From: SZAS-103 sp043747745
GTDB taxonomy: Bacteria > Pseudomonadota > Gammaproteobacteria > Xanthomonadales > Xanthomonadaceae
Assembly (NCBI GenBank): GCA_043747745.1
Contig: JAYTOP010000071.1
Location: 1-50,909 of the forward strand
Length of the DNA stretch: 50,909 bases
Direction: 5' to 3'
Part shown: one piece after another, positions 17,223-24,857 of the stretch
Numbering within the stretch: the stretch's first letter is position 1
Layout of the letters: the number at the start of each line of letters is the position of its first letter
The notes under the pieces: generated by a model
The model's database searches: none
What the model was told of the DNA's origin: nothing
The model's input: the letters and a program-made list of their open reading frames with translations, nothing else
Position numbers and translations under genes: made by a program

Positions 17223-18070
17223 TGTGCGATCCTCCATTGATTGACGATTGCGAGAGATTCATTATCAATATCCAACGAACTGTTAAACCCATCGAACCGC
17301 CAAGGATTGATTGTCCAAGCAAGAACGGCCTCCGTCTCTGCTTCGCTCATCTCGTGCCCCGGTCGGATGAATTCGGTAAACGGCACAATGCCGAGTTGAT
17401 TGAGTAGCTGGTCGACATGCTTCGCCCAGATATTGCTTGCGGAGTTAGACTGGGTCCACGTCGCGATCTGGCTCCACGTGACGGCGTGGCATTGGGTATC
17501 TTCGATCTGTTTTCGCGCGACTTCGGTATGCACAGCGCGAGCCAGAAAAACCTGAGCGATCTCCGTATCTCGCGTATCTCGCGTATCTCGTGCCTTTTCG
17601 TACCTTTTAATCGTTGCCAGCTTCTGCATGCGCAACTGATCGCTGCTGAGCTCGGCACCCCATTTCACTTCCAGCAACACGACGAGTGAACGCTTGTTCG
17701 CGTTCTCATCGAATTGGATGACAAGATCCGGTTCAACACGGGTCTCGACACCCATTTTTAGCGGCCAAAACTCCAGCTTGTGCGTATCGGGCTTGAATGC
17801 ACCCAAATTGAATCCTGCGGGGTGTTCCGATTTGCCGCCCAGCAATACATGACGGACATTGCGCCAGCACTGCTCTGTCGTCATGTATTGCAGCGGACCG
17901 AACACGGTCGATGTAATGACATCCTCGTGCAAGTCGCGATGTAAGCTGCCCTGCGCCTTTCCGCCATCGTAGACAAGCTCCCGGAGCCTGCCACAAACCT
18001 TGCTGTGAATGATGGCTTCCAGCATGCGCGACTCCGCATTGGCAATGAGTGTAGTGGTGCCTACGAGCAT
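17219..18070 (-). CDS. PD-(D/E)XK-type nuclease-like protein
   Basis: A 283-residue protein. ATG 18070 is chosen because it lies one base after the stop of the small membrane gene and has GGAG 9 bases upstream; earlier ATG codons at 18085 and 18109 overlap that gene. Nuclease-fold motifs appear in order: E49-D50 in HEDVITSTVFG, PD at 114-115 in EPDLVIQF, then E134-V-K136 in LLEVKW. This D...ExK geometry is that of the PD-(D/E)XK superfamily found in restriction and defence enzymes. The RDT tripeptide repeat follows near residue 161. Target is unknown. Confidence 0.68.
   Translation of the reverse strand: MLVGTTTLIANAESRMLEAIIHSKVCGRLRELVYDGGKAQGSLHRDLHEDVITSTVFGPLQYMTTEQCWRNVRHVLLGGKSEHPAGFNLGAFKPDTHKLEFWPLKMGVETRVEPDLVIQFDENANKRSLVVLLEVKWGAELSSDQLRMQKLATIKRYEKARDTRDTRDTEIAQVFLARAVHTEVARKQIEDTQCHAVTWSQIATWTQSNSASNIWAKHVDQLLNQLGIVPFTEFIRPGHEMSEAETEAVLAWTINPWRFDGFNSSLDIDNESLAIVNQWRIAQ
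17564..17590. repeat. Three 9-bp tandem units inside the nuclease-like gene
   Basis: CGTATCTCG occurs three times head to tail. On the coding strand it is in frame and adds Arg-Asp-Thr tripeptides (RDTRDTRDTE) after the ExK motif. Copy number could vary without breaking the frame. Confidence 0.85.
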
Positions 18071-18071
18071 A

Positions 18072-18341
18072 TCAGCGGACTCCATTGGAACCAACAACAC
18101 AAGCTGCATCCGCGATCGATGCCGAATGCGCGATCAAGGCTTCCTTCAGCAGGCTCTCCAGCAGCACGTTCGTTTTCTCGGAAGTGCGTCGGATCGCATC
18201 CAGTCTCGTCTTGATTCCGAAGATCGCGAAAGGCAGAAAGAACCACTCCAACGCGAGAACGACGAATACGATGACAGCGCCCAGCGCCAGGAACGGGCCG
18301 ATGGCATCGATGATTTGGTTGAAGGCTGCATTGGTATCCAT
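18072..18341 (-). CDS. Small membrane protein (89 residues)
   Basis: It starts MDTNAAFNQIIDAIG; GGAG lies 7 bases before ATG 18341, which decides this start over the longer frame. One long hydrophobic stretch (about residues 15-45, FLALGAVIVFVVLALEWFFLPFAIFG) could be one kinked or two short membrane helices, followed by a basic amphipathic helix (IKTRLDAIRRTSEKTNVLLESLLKEAL) in the cytoplasm. The stop is one base from the start of the nuclease-like gene. This is a membrane anchor plus coiled-coil layout; no family recognised. Confidence 0.72.
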   Translation of the reverse strand: MDTNAAFNQIIDAIGPFLALGAVIVFVVLALEWFFLPFAIFGIKTRLDAIRRTSEKTNVLLESLLKEALIAHSASIADAACVVGSNGVR

Positions 18342-18439
18342 GTTCACTCCGTTTCTAGTTCGTTGTTGTCGGTGAAGGATCGCGTGGCGCCATGTGCTCG
18401 CCGTGGTCATGCAGCTTTCCGGAACTCGTCGTGCCGCTG

Positions 18440-20599
18440 CTATCCATCGATGCAGAATCCAATCCTGCGATGTCTCGCCTCGGGCTTCATCGCCACTTCC
18501 GCCGCCAGCAGTTGCGCGAGAAGCACCGCACTTGGCTTCTCGTCCGTGACGCGCAGTTGTCGCAGCACATTGGCGAAGTCGCCCGGCGTGAGCTGTTCAA
18601 GCCGGTCGATCTGCACCTGTGCCGACTGCATGTCGCCTGCGCGCTCGTCATGCCCGGCGCAAACGCGCGCGAGCATCGCGCGTCGCTGCTGGCGTGTCAG
18701 ATAGTCGAAGCGGATCTTGAAATCGAAGCGCCGCAGCGACGCTGCATCCAGTGTATCGACGAGGTTGGTGGACGCGACGAACAGGCCGTCGAACGCCTCC
18801 ATCTGGGTCAGCAGTTCATTGACCTGGCTGACTTCCCAGCTTTGGCGAGCGCCGCTACGGTCGCGAAGAAAACTGTCGGCTTCGTCGATGACAAGAATTG
18901 CATCGTCGTCACGCGCCTGTTCAAAGGCCGCCTTGATGTTTTTCTCGGTCTGCCCGCAATACATACCGATCAGATCCGATGCGCACCGCACCAGCACCGG
19001 TCGATCCAGCACACGACCAAGATGATGCGCGAATGCGGTCTTGCCAGTGCCGGGAACGCCATGCAGGCAGATACGCGCGCGCGGCTGTCGCTGCAGGCCG
19101 CGCACCAGCGCATCGAGGTCGCGATCGGCGTTGAGGAATGCAGGCTCGTAGTAGTCCGGCAAGACTGGCATAGGCAGTGCGCGTTCATGGCCCATCGCGC
19201 GCAGCGACGCCTGCACGATGCCTTCGACCTCGGCATCGCGCTGACCCTGATCGCGCACGCGCAATGAGCGTGCGACTCGCGATGCGCGTTCGACCTGCGC
19301 CGGGGCGAGCGCCGCAATTCCTGCGAGTCGATCCGCGCACCGGTCGGAGATCGTGCCGTCGTTGAAGTAACGGTCGATCATGCGACGGCGCACCGCGCGA
19401 CCCGGCACGCGGAACTCCGCCACCAGATCGAAGCGCCGCAGGAAGGCCGGATCCATGCCGTCGATCGCGTTGCATATCCAGATTGCCGGTGCCGGGTTGG
19501 TTTCGAGGGTTTCATTGATCCAGCTCTTGCGCAGTGATTCCGGATCGCGCACCAGACCGCGCCCGAACATCGCGGCATGCATGCCGTCCTGGGCGCCGCC
19601 ACCGAACACATCCTCCACTTCGTCGAACAGCAAGATCTGCTTGCGCCCGTGCGCGAGCAGCTTCTGGCAGAGCGCATAGGCACCGAAGCGCCCGCGACCC
19701 GCGATGGGACTGCCATCGTGGTCTTCGTTCGGCACCTCAAACAGGGTGGCACCGAGCGCAGTGACGCAGGTTCTGGCGAACTCGGTCTTGCCAGTGCCGG
19801 GCGCTCCGTAGAGCAGGATGTTTACTCCGCGCCGACGGCGTGCCAGCGCATCGTGCAGCCAGACCCGAATCGCAGCAGCTCGTTCGACGTGTGCAAATGC
19901 TTCCAAGGCGAGACTCGGCGGTGGTGCAATCCGCAGCAAGCGGCGCAGGATGCGTTGTTCGTCCAGCCGTGGCGCGACCAGCGCATTGGCCCAGCGCGAT
20001 TCGACATCAAACAGGGTTCCGCCGAAATTCTGGTCTGTTGCCGGATCATTCTCCAGGAAGCCGCCGCAGCGAAGCATGCGATCTTCGGAGAGCGCCACGA
20101 TCACATGGCGCGGCTGTAACCCGCCGGCATCGGCAAGCGCAAGCATCAAGTCCTTCTGCCGAGCCGCCACATTCTCGAACAAATCGCTGAACGCCCCCGA
20201 ACGGGTGATCACGACTGCGACACGAAGGACGGCACGCTCGGTCGCTGTGAGCTTCAGGATCGCGCCGAGCTTGAGGATGTTGCGGCCCAACGCATCCGAT
20301 GTCGGGCGTCGATGCGTTTCCATTCTGCCAAGCTGATCCGCGAATGCGGATCTCAACTCGCCAACCTTGATCGGCTCACCGGTGCAGAAATCCTCGAGTC
20401 CGACCAGACGCAGGACGTTGTCGCTGCGGAGCTCGCCGTCACGGATCAGTCGGTGACACCACCGTCTGTGCTCGATCATGCGCAGCGCCACGATTGCAGC
20501 CTCCCGCCGCATCGACGACATGCCGACGATGGCGCGGAACCGGCACGATCTGGGCTTTACGGGAAGCGAATCGGTATCGTTGCTGTCGAATGCGGACAT
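18440..20599 (-). CDS. Double-AAA+ ATPase
   Basis: A 719-residue protein. ATG 20599 is favoured by GGAG 9-10 bases upstream. Residues 1-240 form a helical N-terminal region without a recognised domain. AAA domain 1 has Walker A GAPGTGKTEF (265-274) and Walker B ILLFDEVEDV (322-331). AAA domain 2 has GVPGTGKTAF (514-523), ILVIDEADSF (568-577), sensor-1 region VASTN and RRFD (623-626, candidate arginine finger). Both sites look intact. The architecture recalls SpoVK/CDC48-type remodellers. It is first in the minus-strand block and divergent from a WYL regulator. Confidence 0.88.
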   Translation of the reverse strand: MSAFDSNDTDSLPVKPRSCRFRAIVGMSSMRREAAIVALRMIEHRRWCHRLIRDGELRSDNVLRLVGLEDFCTGEPIKVGELRSAFADQLGRMETHRRPTSDALGRNILKLGAILKLTATERAVLRVAVVITRSGAFSDLFENVAARQKDLMLALADAGGLQPRHVIVALSEDRMLRCGGFLENDPATDQNFGGTLFDVESRWANALVAPRLDEQRILRRLLRIAPPPSLALEAFAHVERAAAIRVWLHDALARRRRGVNILLYGAPGTGKTEFARTCVTALGATLFEVPNEDHDGSPIAGRGRFGAYALCQKLLAHGRKQILLFDEVEDVFGGGAQDGMHAAMFGRGLVRDPESLRKSWINETLETNPAPAIWICNAIDGMDPAFLRRFDLVAEFRVPGRAVRRRMIDRYFNDGTISDRCADRLAGIAALAPAQVERASRVARSLRVRDQGQRDAEVEGIVQASLRAMGHERALPMPVLPDYYEPAFLNADRDLDALVRGLQRQPRARICLHGVPGTGKTAFAHHLGRVLDRPVLVRCASDLIGMYCGQTEKNIKAAFEQARDDDAILVIDEADSFLRDRSGARQSWEVSQVNELLTQMEAFDGLFVASTNLVDTLDAASLRRFDFKIRFDYLTRQQRRAMLARVCAGHDERAGDMQSAQVQIDRLEQLTPGDFANVLRQLRVTDEKPSAVLLAQLLAAEVAMKPEARHRRIGFCIDG

Positions 20600-20729
20600 G
20601 GGATGGTCTCCGTAGGGGAGACAGTATCCGGCCATGAAGCGACAACTCATGTCGCTTGGAAAGACAATCCGTGACTTTTGTGGTCGTGCGTTGATTACAC
20701 TGGCCGCAGCGAACCGGGAAGCCACGCCC
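20600..20729. promoter_or_regulatory. Divergent control region, AAA ATPase / WYL regulator
   Basis: A 130-bp intergenic region separates the two divergent genes and must hold both promoters and, by analogy with other WYL regulators, an operator. I see several TTG-type -35 candidates but no pair of boxes I would defend. GGAG on the minus strand is the ribosome-binding site for the ATPase gene. Confidence 0.5.
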
Positions 20730-21749
20730 ATGAGCGACACGCTGCTGCGTCACATCGAAATGCTGAGCCTGATTCCGGTGCTTCCTGGAAAGATCGCCGC
20801 GCGTGATCTGCACGCGAAACTACAGGCCGAAGGCTACGCTGCGGACGTGCGCAGCATCGAACGCGACCTGCACAAATTGTCCGTGCGTTTCGCCTTGGTC
20901 AGCGATGATGCACGACCTGCCGGCTGGTCCTGGAAGGCAGGCCAGAACCCGGTTCGCTTTCCGCGCATGGATGCCGGCACAGCCCTGACGATGGATCTGG
21001 TCGGTCGCTATCTGGTGCCTGCGTTGCCGCGAAGCATGCTGAAGTCGTTGGAACCCGAATTCGCGCATGCGCGCGGCATTCTCGATGCGCTGCCGCAAGC
21101 GCCGCAGACGCGCTGGTCCAGGCGCATCGCGGTATTGCCATCCGGACACCAGTTGCTTGCGCCGGATGTGCTGCCCGACGTGCGCAATGTCGTGTACGAC
21201 GCCCTGCTCAAAGGATTGCGGTTCGAGGCCACCTATCGCTCGATCCATGCCGACGAGCCTTGGCGCAATGTGTTCAGCCCGCTGGGTCTGGCCTGCCGCG
21301 AGAGCGTCGTGTACCTCGTCGCCACGATAGGCAACTACACTGACCCACGCCAGTTTGCGTTGCAGCGCATGTCAAAGCCATCGCTCCTGGATTCAGCAGC
21401 ATCGGTTCCGGAGCATTTCGATTTTGAACGCTACGTTCGTGAAGAGAAATCATTCGACTATCCGTCGGGCAAGACCGTACGCTTGGAATTGCGCGTCAAT
21501 GATTGGCTGGCGAGACAGTTGGAAGAGCGACGGCTTTCCGAAGATCAGACTATCGCGCCGATTCGCAGCAGCGAGAACTTCCGCGTTACGGCGACTGTCG
21601 CCCGCACCGACCAGTTGTATTGGTGGCTGCGCAGTTTCGGGCCCGAAGTCGAGATCATCAAGCCAACCACATGGCGTCGGCAGATGGCTTTGGAGTCCGA
21701 GTCGTTATCCAGGATGTACGCGACAAAACGCATGACTCGTACGCGTTGA
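20730..21749 (+). CDS. WYL-domain transcriptional regulator
   Basis: A 339-residue protein. ATG 20730 gives a start directly at the helix-turn-helix (MSDTLLRHIEMLSLIP, then AARDLHAKLQAEGY and RSIERDLHKLS, residues 1-50, a DeoR-like winged HTH). The WYL domain lies at about 155-220: LRFEATYRS, then PLGLACRESVVYLVATIG and FALQRM. The WCX-like C-terminal part follows (VRLELRVNDWLARQL and WWLRSFGPEVEIIKP). WYL proteins bind nucleic-acid-like ligands and often control defence genes. Its position divergent from the AAA gene suggests it controls the block. Confidence 0.88.
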   Translation: MSDTLLRHIEMLSLIPVLPGKIAARDLHAKLQAEGYAADVRSIERDLHKLSVRFALVSDDARPAGWSWKAGQNPVRFPRMDAGTALTMDLVGRYLVPALPRSMLKSLEPEFAHARGILDALPQAPQTRWSRRIAVLPSGHQLLAPDVLPDVRNVVYDALLKGLRFEATYRSIHADEPWRNVFSPLGLACRESVVYLVATIGNYTDPRQFALQRMSKPSLLDSAASVPEHFDFERYVREEKSFDYPSGKTVRLELRVNDWLARQLEERRLSEDQTIAPIRSSENFRVTATVARTDQLYWWLRSFGPEVEIIKPTTWRRQMALESESLSRMYATKRMTRTR

Positions 21750-21958
21750 AAACCATTCAACTGACCTACCGCAGCGTGTATCTGTACCAACATCGTGTCG
21801 ATGAGCACTGGGCGCAGATCGCCGCGCGACCGCCGATCCCGCTGTCGTTCGGCTGGCTGCCGCAAGCCGAGGCGCTCGCATTCGACGGACGCAGCTTCTA
21901 CGTCAACGGCGAGCATGTGTCAGCACCGATCCAGGTCAATGCTCCTCCAAATCATTGA
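21740..21958 (+). pseudogene. C-terminal gene remnant next to the WYL gene
   Basis: In a frame different from the WYL gene, the DNA after 21740 reads as protein-like sequence: TIQLTYRSVYLYQHR, then PPIPLSFGWLPQAEALAFD and GRSFYVNGEHVSAPIQ, ending at a stop at 21956-21958. No start codon with a ribosome-binding site is present. It looks like the last 70 residues of a gene whose 5' part is gone. The parent family is not recognised with confidence; the EALAFD segment recalls beta-propeller (esterase-like phytase) proteins. Confidence 0.45.
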
Positions 21959-22002
21959 TTTGGAACGCTCATGGATCTGCGGCGGCCCGAGTCACGCGTC
22001 TA

Positions 22003-22030
22003 TTGCAATTTGATATGTTTTTGATATCTT
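22003..22030 (+). promoter_or_regulatory. Candidate promoter with direct-repeat operator, SPFH operon
   Basis: TTGCAA (22003-22008) and TATCTT (22025-22030) with a 16-base spacer form a plausible sigma-70 promoter in an unusually AT-rich patch. TTGATAT occurs at 22010-22016 and 22021-22027, exactly 11 bases apart, overlapping the spacer and -10 box. Such helically phased repeats suit a dimeric ribbon-helix-helix repressor, and one is encoded in this operon. Confidence 0.45.
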
Positions 22031-22114
22031 ATCCTTCAAGGGCCAGCACAGCCCTGTGCAGGCTTTCAATTCAAGCGAGTCCCTAGCTAGAACCGGCACC
22101 TACGGAGCACGACC

Positions 22115-22981
22115 ATGAAAGAGAACAGCATCACCACGCAATCCGGCATTCCCATCCTCCTCGTGATCCTCGTGTTGCTCGCGGCGGATGGTTGGCTCTT
22201 CGCGATCGGCGCCGGTAGCAGCAGCGTTCCGCTGATCGGCGGGGCCATGGTCATCGGCGCGGCGTTGCTGCTTTGCTTCGGCGGCTTCTTCAATATCGAG
22301 CCGAACCAGGCCGCCGTGCTGAGCCTGTTCGGAAAATACGTCGGTACCGCGCGCGAACAGGGCCTGCGCTTCACCAACCCGTTCTACGCGGTGAAAAAGA
22401 TCAGCCTGCGCATCCGCAACTTCGAGACCAGCAAGCTCAAGGTCAACGAACTCGAAGGCAGCCCGATCGAGATCGGCGCGGTGATCGTCTGGCAGGTCGC
22501 TGACGCAACCGAAGCCGTCTACAACGTCGACGACTACGAAAGCTACGTGCACATCCAGGCCGAGTCCGCGCTGCGGCAGATGGCGACCAGCTACCCGTAC
22601 GACAACCACGACGACGCAGCGACGATTTCGCTGCGCAGCCACCCAATCGAGATTTCGCACCACCTGATGGAACAACTGAAGGAACGCCTCGACCAGGCCG
22701 GCGTGGTCATGATCGAGGCGCGCATCAGCCACCTCGCTTACGCGCAGGAAATCGCGCAGGCGATGCTGCAACGCCAACAGGCCAGCGCTGTTGTCGCCGC
22801 ACGTAGCCGCATCGTGTTCGGCGCGGTCAGCATGGTCGAGATGGCGCTCGCGCAGCTCAAGGAAAAAGGCCTGGCCGATCTTGACGAGGAACGCCGCGCG
22901 ACGATGGTCAGCAACCTGCTGGTGGTGCTGTGCTCAGAGCGGCCCGCGCAGCCAGTGGTCAATGCCGGCAGTTTGTACTAG
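22115..22981 (+). CDS. SPFH/band-7 domain membrane protein
   Basis: A 288-residue protein with two N-terminal membrane segments (about 12-30 and 38-57) and an SPFH domain (about 60-230): IEPNQAAVLSLFGKYVGT, GLRFTNPFYAVKKISLRIRNFE, PIEIGAVIVWQV, then a helix AYAQEIAQAMLQRQQA. This is the stomatin/prohibitin/flotillin superfamily, which makes oligomeric membrane rings that organise microdomains or regulate proteases. GGAG precedes the start. Two tiny genes follow downstream. Confidence 0.9.
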   Translation: MKENSITTQSGIPILLVILVLLAADGWLFAIGAGSSSVPLIGGAMVIGAALLLCFGGFFNIEPNQAAVLSLFGKYVGTAREQGLRFTNPFYAVKKISLRIRNFETSKLKVNELEGSPIEIGAVIVWQVADATEAVYNVDDYESYVHIQAESALRQMATSYPYDNHDDAATISLRSHPIEISHHLMEQLKERLDQAGVVMIEARISHLAYAQEIAQAMLQRQQASAVVAARSRIVFGAVSMVEMALAQLKEKGLADLDEERRATMVSNLLVVLCSERPAQPVVNAGSLY

Positions 22982-23139
22982 TCCGACCTCCGTGCGCGGA
23001 ACGCAGGCTTCAGCGCAGATCGCCTGACAGGCAACGCCTTGTTCGCTTGCGGAACCGCGGATCCATGCGCGGACATGCAACCAGATGCCCTAGCTCGAAA
23101 AGATCGCCTTCCCATCGTATTTCCGCAAGGAAACAGACC

Positions 23140-23217
23140 GTGTTCATCGCAACCATCCTGATCGTGCTCATCGTCGCTGTCGGCAGCGCAGCGTCCGCGC
23201 GGCGGCGGAAGAACTGA
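23140..23217 (+). CDS. 25-residue single-helix membrane peptide
   Basis: A GTG start with AAGGA 8 bases upstream opens a 25-residue frame that is almost entirely one membrane helix (FIATILIVLIVAVGSAA) ending in a basic ARRRKN tail, so the C-terminus should face the cytoplasm. The stop is six bases before the ATG of the ribbon-helix-helix gene. The length is near the limit of what can be called from sequence; the ribosome-binding site and operon position are the main support. Confidence 0.5.
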   Translation: MFIATILIVLIVAVGSAASARRRKN

Positions 23218-23223
23218 TCTTAC

Positions 23224-23403
23224 ATGGCGGAGAAAAAGGCCTATCCGCTGCGCATCAGCGCCGACGTGCTGCAGGCCATGCAGCGCTGGGCGGACGACGA
23301 CCTGCGTTCGGTGAATGCGCAGATCGAGTTCGTGTTGCGCGATGCGCTGCGCAAAATCGGGCGCCTGCGGAAGTCCGACGACGACGACGCCAAGCCGGAT
23401 TGA
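23224..23403 (+). CDS. Arc-like ribbon-helix-helix protein (59 residues)
   Basis: MAEKKAYPLRISADVLQAMQ begins a short strand (YPLRIS) followed by two helices (DVLQAMQRWADDD and SVNAQIEFVLRDALRKIGR), the ribbon-helix-helix fold of the Arc/MetJ family. The acidic DDDD tail is unstructured. It lies six bases after the 25-residue membrane peptide and 240 bases after the SPFH gene. Arc-like proteins bind operators as dimers of dimers. It could autoregulate this operon through the phased TTGATAT repeats, which is inference. Confidence 0.8.
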   Translation: MAEKKAYPLRISADVLQAMQRWADDDLRSVNAQIEFVLRDALRKIGRLRKSDDDDAKPD

Positions 23404-23482
23404 TGCGCGGCAAGGCCCGGCCAAACCGATGCGGCTGCTTTACAGCCATTCGGAACATCCAATCCAAGACAAGGTCCGTGAC

Positions 23483-24829
23483 ATGAAAACCCATTGCATG
23501 ACGATCCTGGCCACCGCCGTTTTGCTCTCTGCGAGCGTAATGTCCGCCCTGCCCGCGATCGCGGCAGGGGAACCGGCTGCAAACGCATCGCAGGCATCCG
23601 ATCCCGCCGCCGCCGCCAATGCCATGCTCGACGAGCTCGATGCCGGCCGTTTCGATGCGGTGTCCGCGCGCTTTTCCCCCGCTATGGCCAACGCGGTCAG
23701 CGCCGACAAACTGAAAGCCGTGTGGACGGCGCTTCCGCAGCAGTTCGGCAAGTTCGGCCATCGCGGCACGGCGCGCATGGAACACCTGGACAGCATGACC
23801 GTGGTGAACATTCCACTGACGTTCGAGCATGCCGCACTCGAAGCTAGCATCGCGATCAATCCCGCAGGCAAGGTCGCTGGCTTCCTCGTGCGCCCCGCTC
23901 CGCCGCCGCCAGCGGTGACCCGCAGCGACCTGCCAGCGCACGACTTGCGCTTCGGCCCGGCGAATCATTCCGACCTGCCGGGCACGCTGCTGCTGCCGAA
24001 GGGCAAGGGGCCGTTCGCCGCGGTGGTGTTCGTGCACGGCTCAGGACCGAACGACCGCAATGAAACCGTCGGCGGCACGCGCGTGTTCCTCGATCTCGCG
24101 GAGGGACTCGCCGACCATGGCATTGCATCGTTGCGTTACGACAAGCGTACGAAAGTGCATCCGATGGAGTTCGCTGCCGCGTACACGGTCGACAACGAAA
24201 CCACCGACGATGCGGTCGCCGCGGTCGCGTTCCTCAAGATCCAGCCCGGGATCGATCCGAGGCGCATCTATATCGTGGGCCACAGCCAGGGCGCGATGAT
24301 GGCGCCACGCATCGCGCAACGCGCGCAGGGCTTGGCCGGAATGGTGCTGATGGCCGCGCCCGCACGCCACCTGGAGGACGTGGTCTACGACCAGATGACC
24401 TTCCTCGCGAAACAGGACGACGGCATCGACGCGAAGGAAGCCGAACAACTCGCGCAGCTCAAGGGCATGATAGGCAAGCTCAAGACCTTTGGCGCCGAAG
24501 TCCCGGCGACGACGAAGTTGCTCAACGACCTGCCCGCGAGTTACTGGCGCGACCTGCGCGTCTACGACCCGGTTGCGGTCGCGAAATCGCAGAAACTGCC
24601 GCTGGCGATCCTGCAAGGCGACCGCGATTTCCAGGTCACGGCACCGGACTGGGCAGGTTGGCAGGCGGCATTCGGCAAGGACAACCGCGTGGCGATCCAC
24701 CATTATCCCGCGCTGAACCATCTGTTCGTCGCCGGCAGCGGCCCGGGCACGCCGGCCGAGTACGCCACCGCAGGCCATGTCGATCTGCAACCAATCGCCG
24801 ATATCGCAGCGTGGATCAAGGCGCACTGA
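23483..24829 (+). CDS. Exported alpha/beta hydrolase with N-terminal DUF3887
   Basis: A 448-residue protein. ATG 23483 gives a signal peptide ending AIAAG. Residues about 45-140 match the DUF3887 module (ANAMLDELDAGRFDAVSARF, then NIPLTFEHAALEASI). The C-terminal hydrolase has VVFVHGSGPNDRNET (oxyanion strand-turn), nucleophile GHSQGAMM (S268), candidate acid in LQGDRDFQV and His in ALNHLF (H413). Such proteins act as periplasmic esterases or peptidases; the substrate is unknown. The gene is not obviously coupled to the SPFH set. Confidence 0.88.
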   Translation: MKTHCMTILATAVLLSASVMSALPAIAAGEPAANASQASDPAAAANAMLDELDAGRFDAVSARFSPAMANAVSADKLKAVWTALPQQFGKFGHRGTARMEHLDSMTVVNIPLTFEHAALEASIAINPAGKVAGFLVRPAPPPPAVTRSDLPAHDLRFGPANHSDLPGTLLLPKGKGPFAAVVFVHGSGPNDRNETVGGTRVFLDLAEGLADHGIASLRYDKRTKVHPMEFAAAYTVDNETTDDAVAAVAFLKIQPGIDPRRIYIVGHSQGAMMAPRIAQRAQGLAGMVLMAAPARHLEDVVYDQMTFLAKQDDGIDAKEAEQLAQLKGMIGKLKTFGAEVPATTKLLNDLPASYWRDLRVYDPVAVAKSQKLPLAILQGDRDFQVTAPDWAGWQAAFGKDNRVAIHHYPALNHLFVAGSGPGTPAEYATAGHVDLQPIADIAAWIKAH

Positions 24830-24857
24830 GCCCATCACCGGAGCGGGACCCGATACC

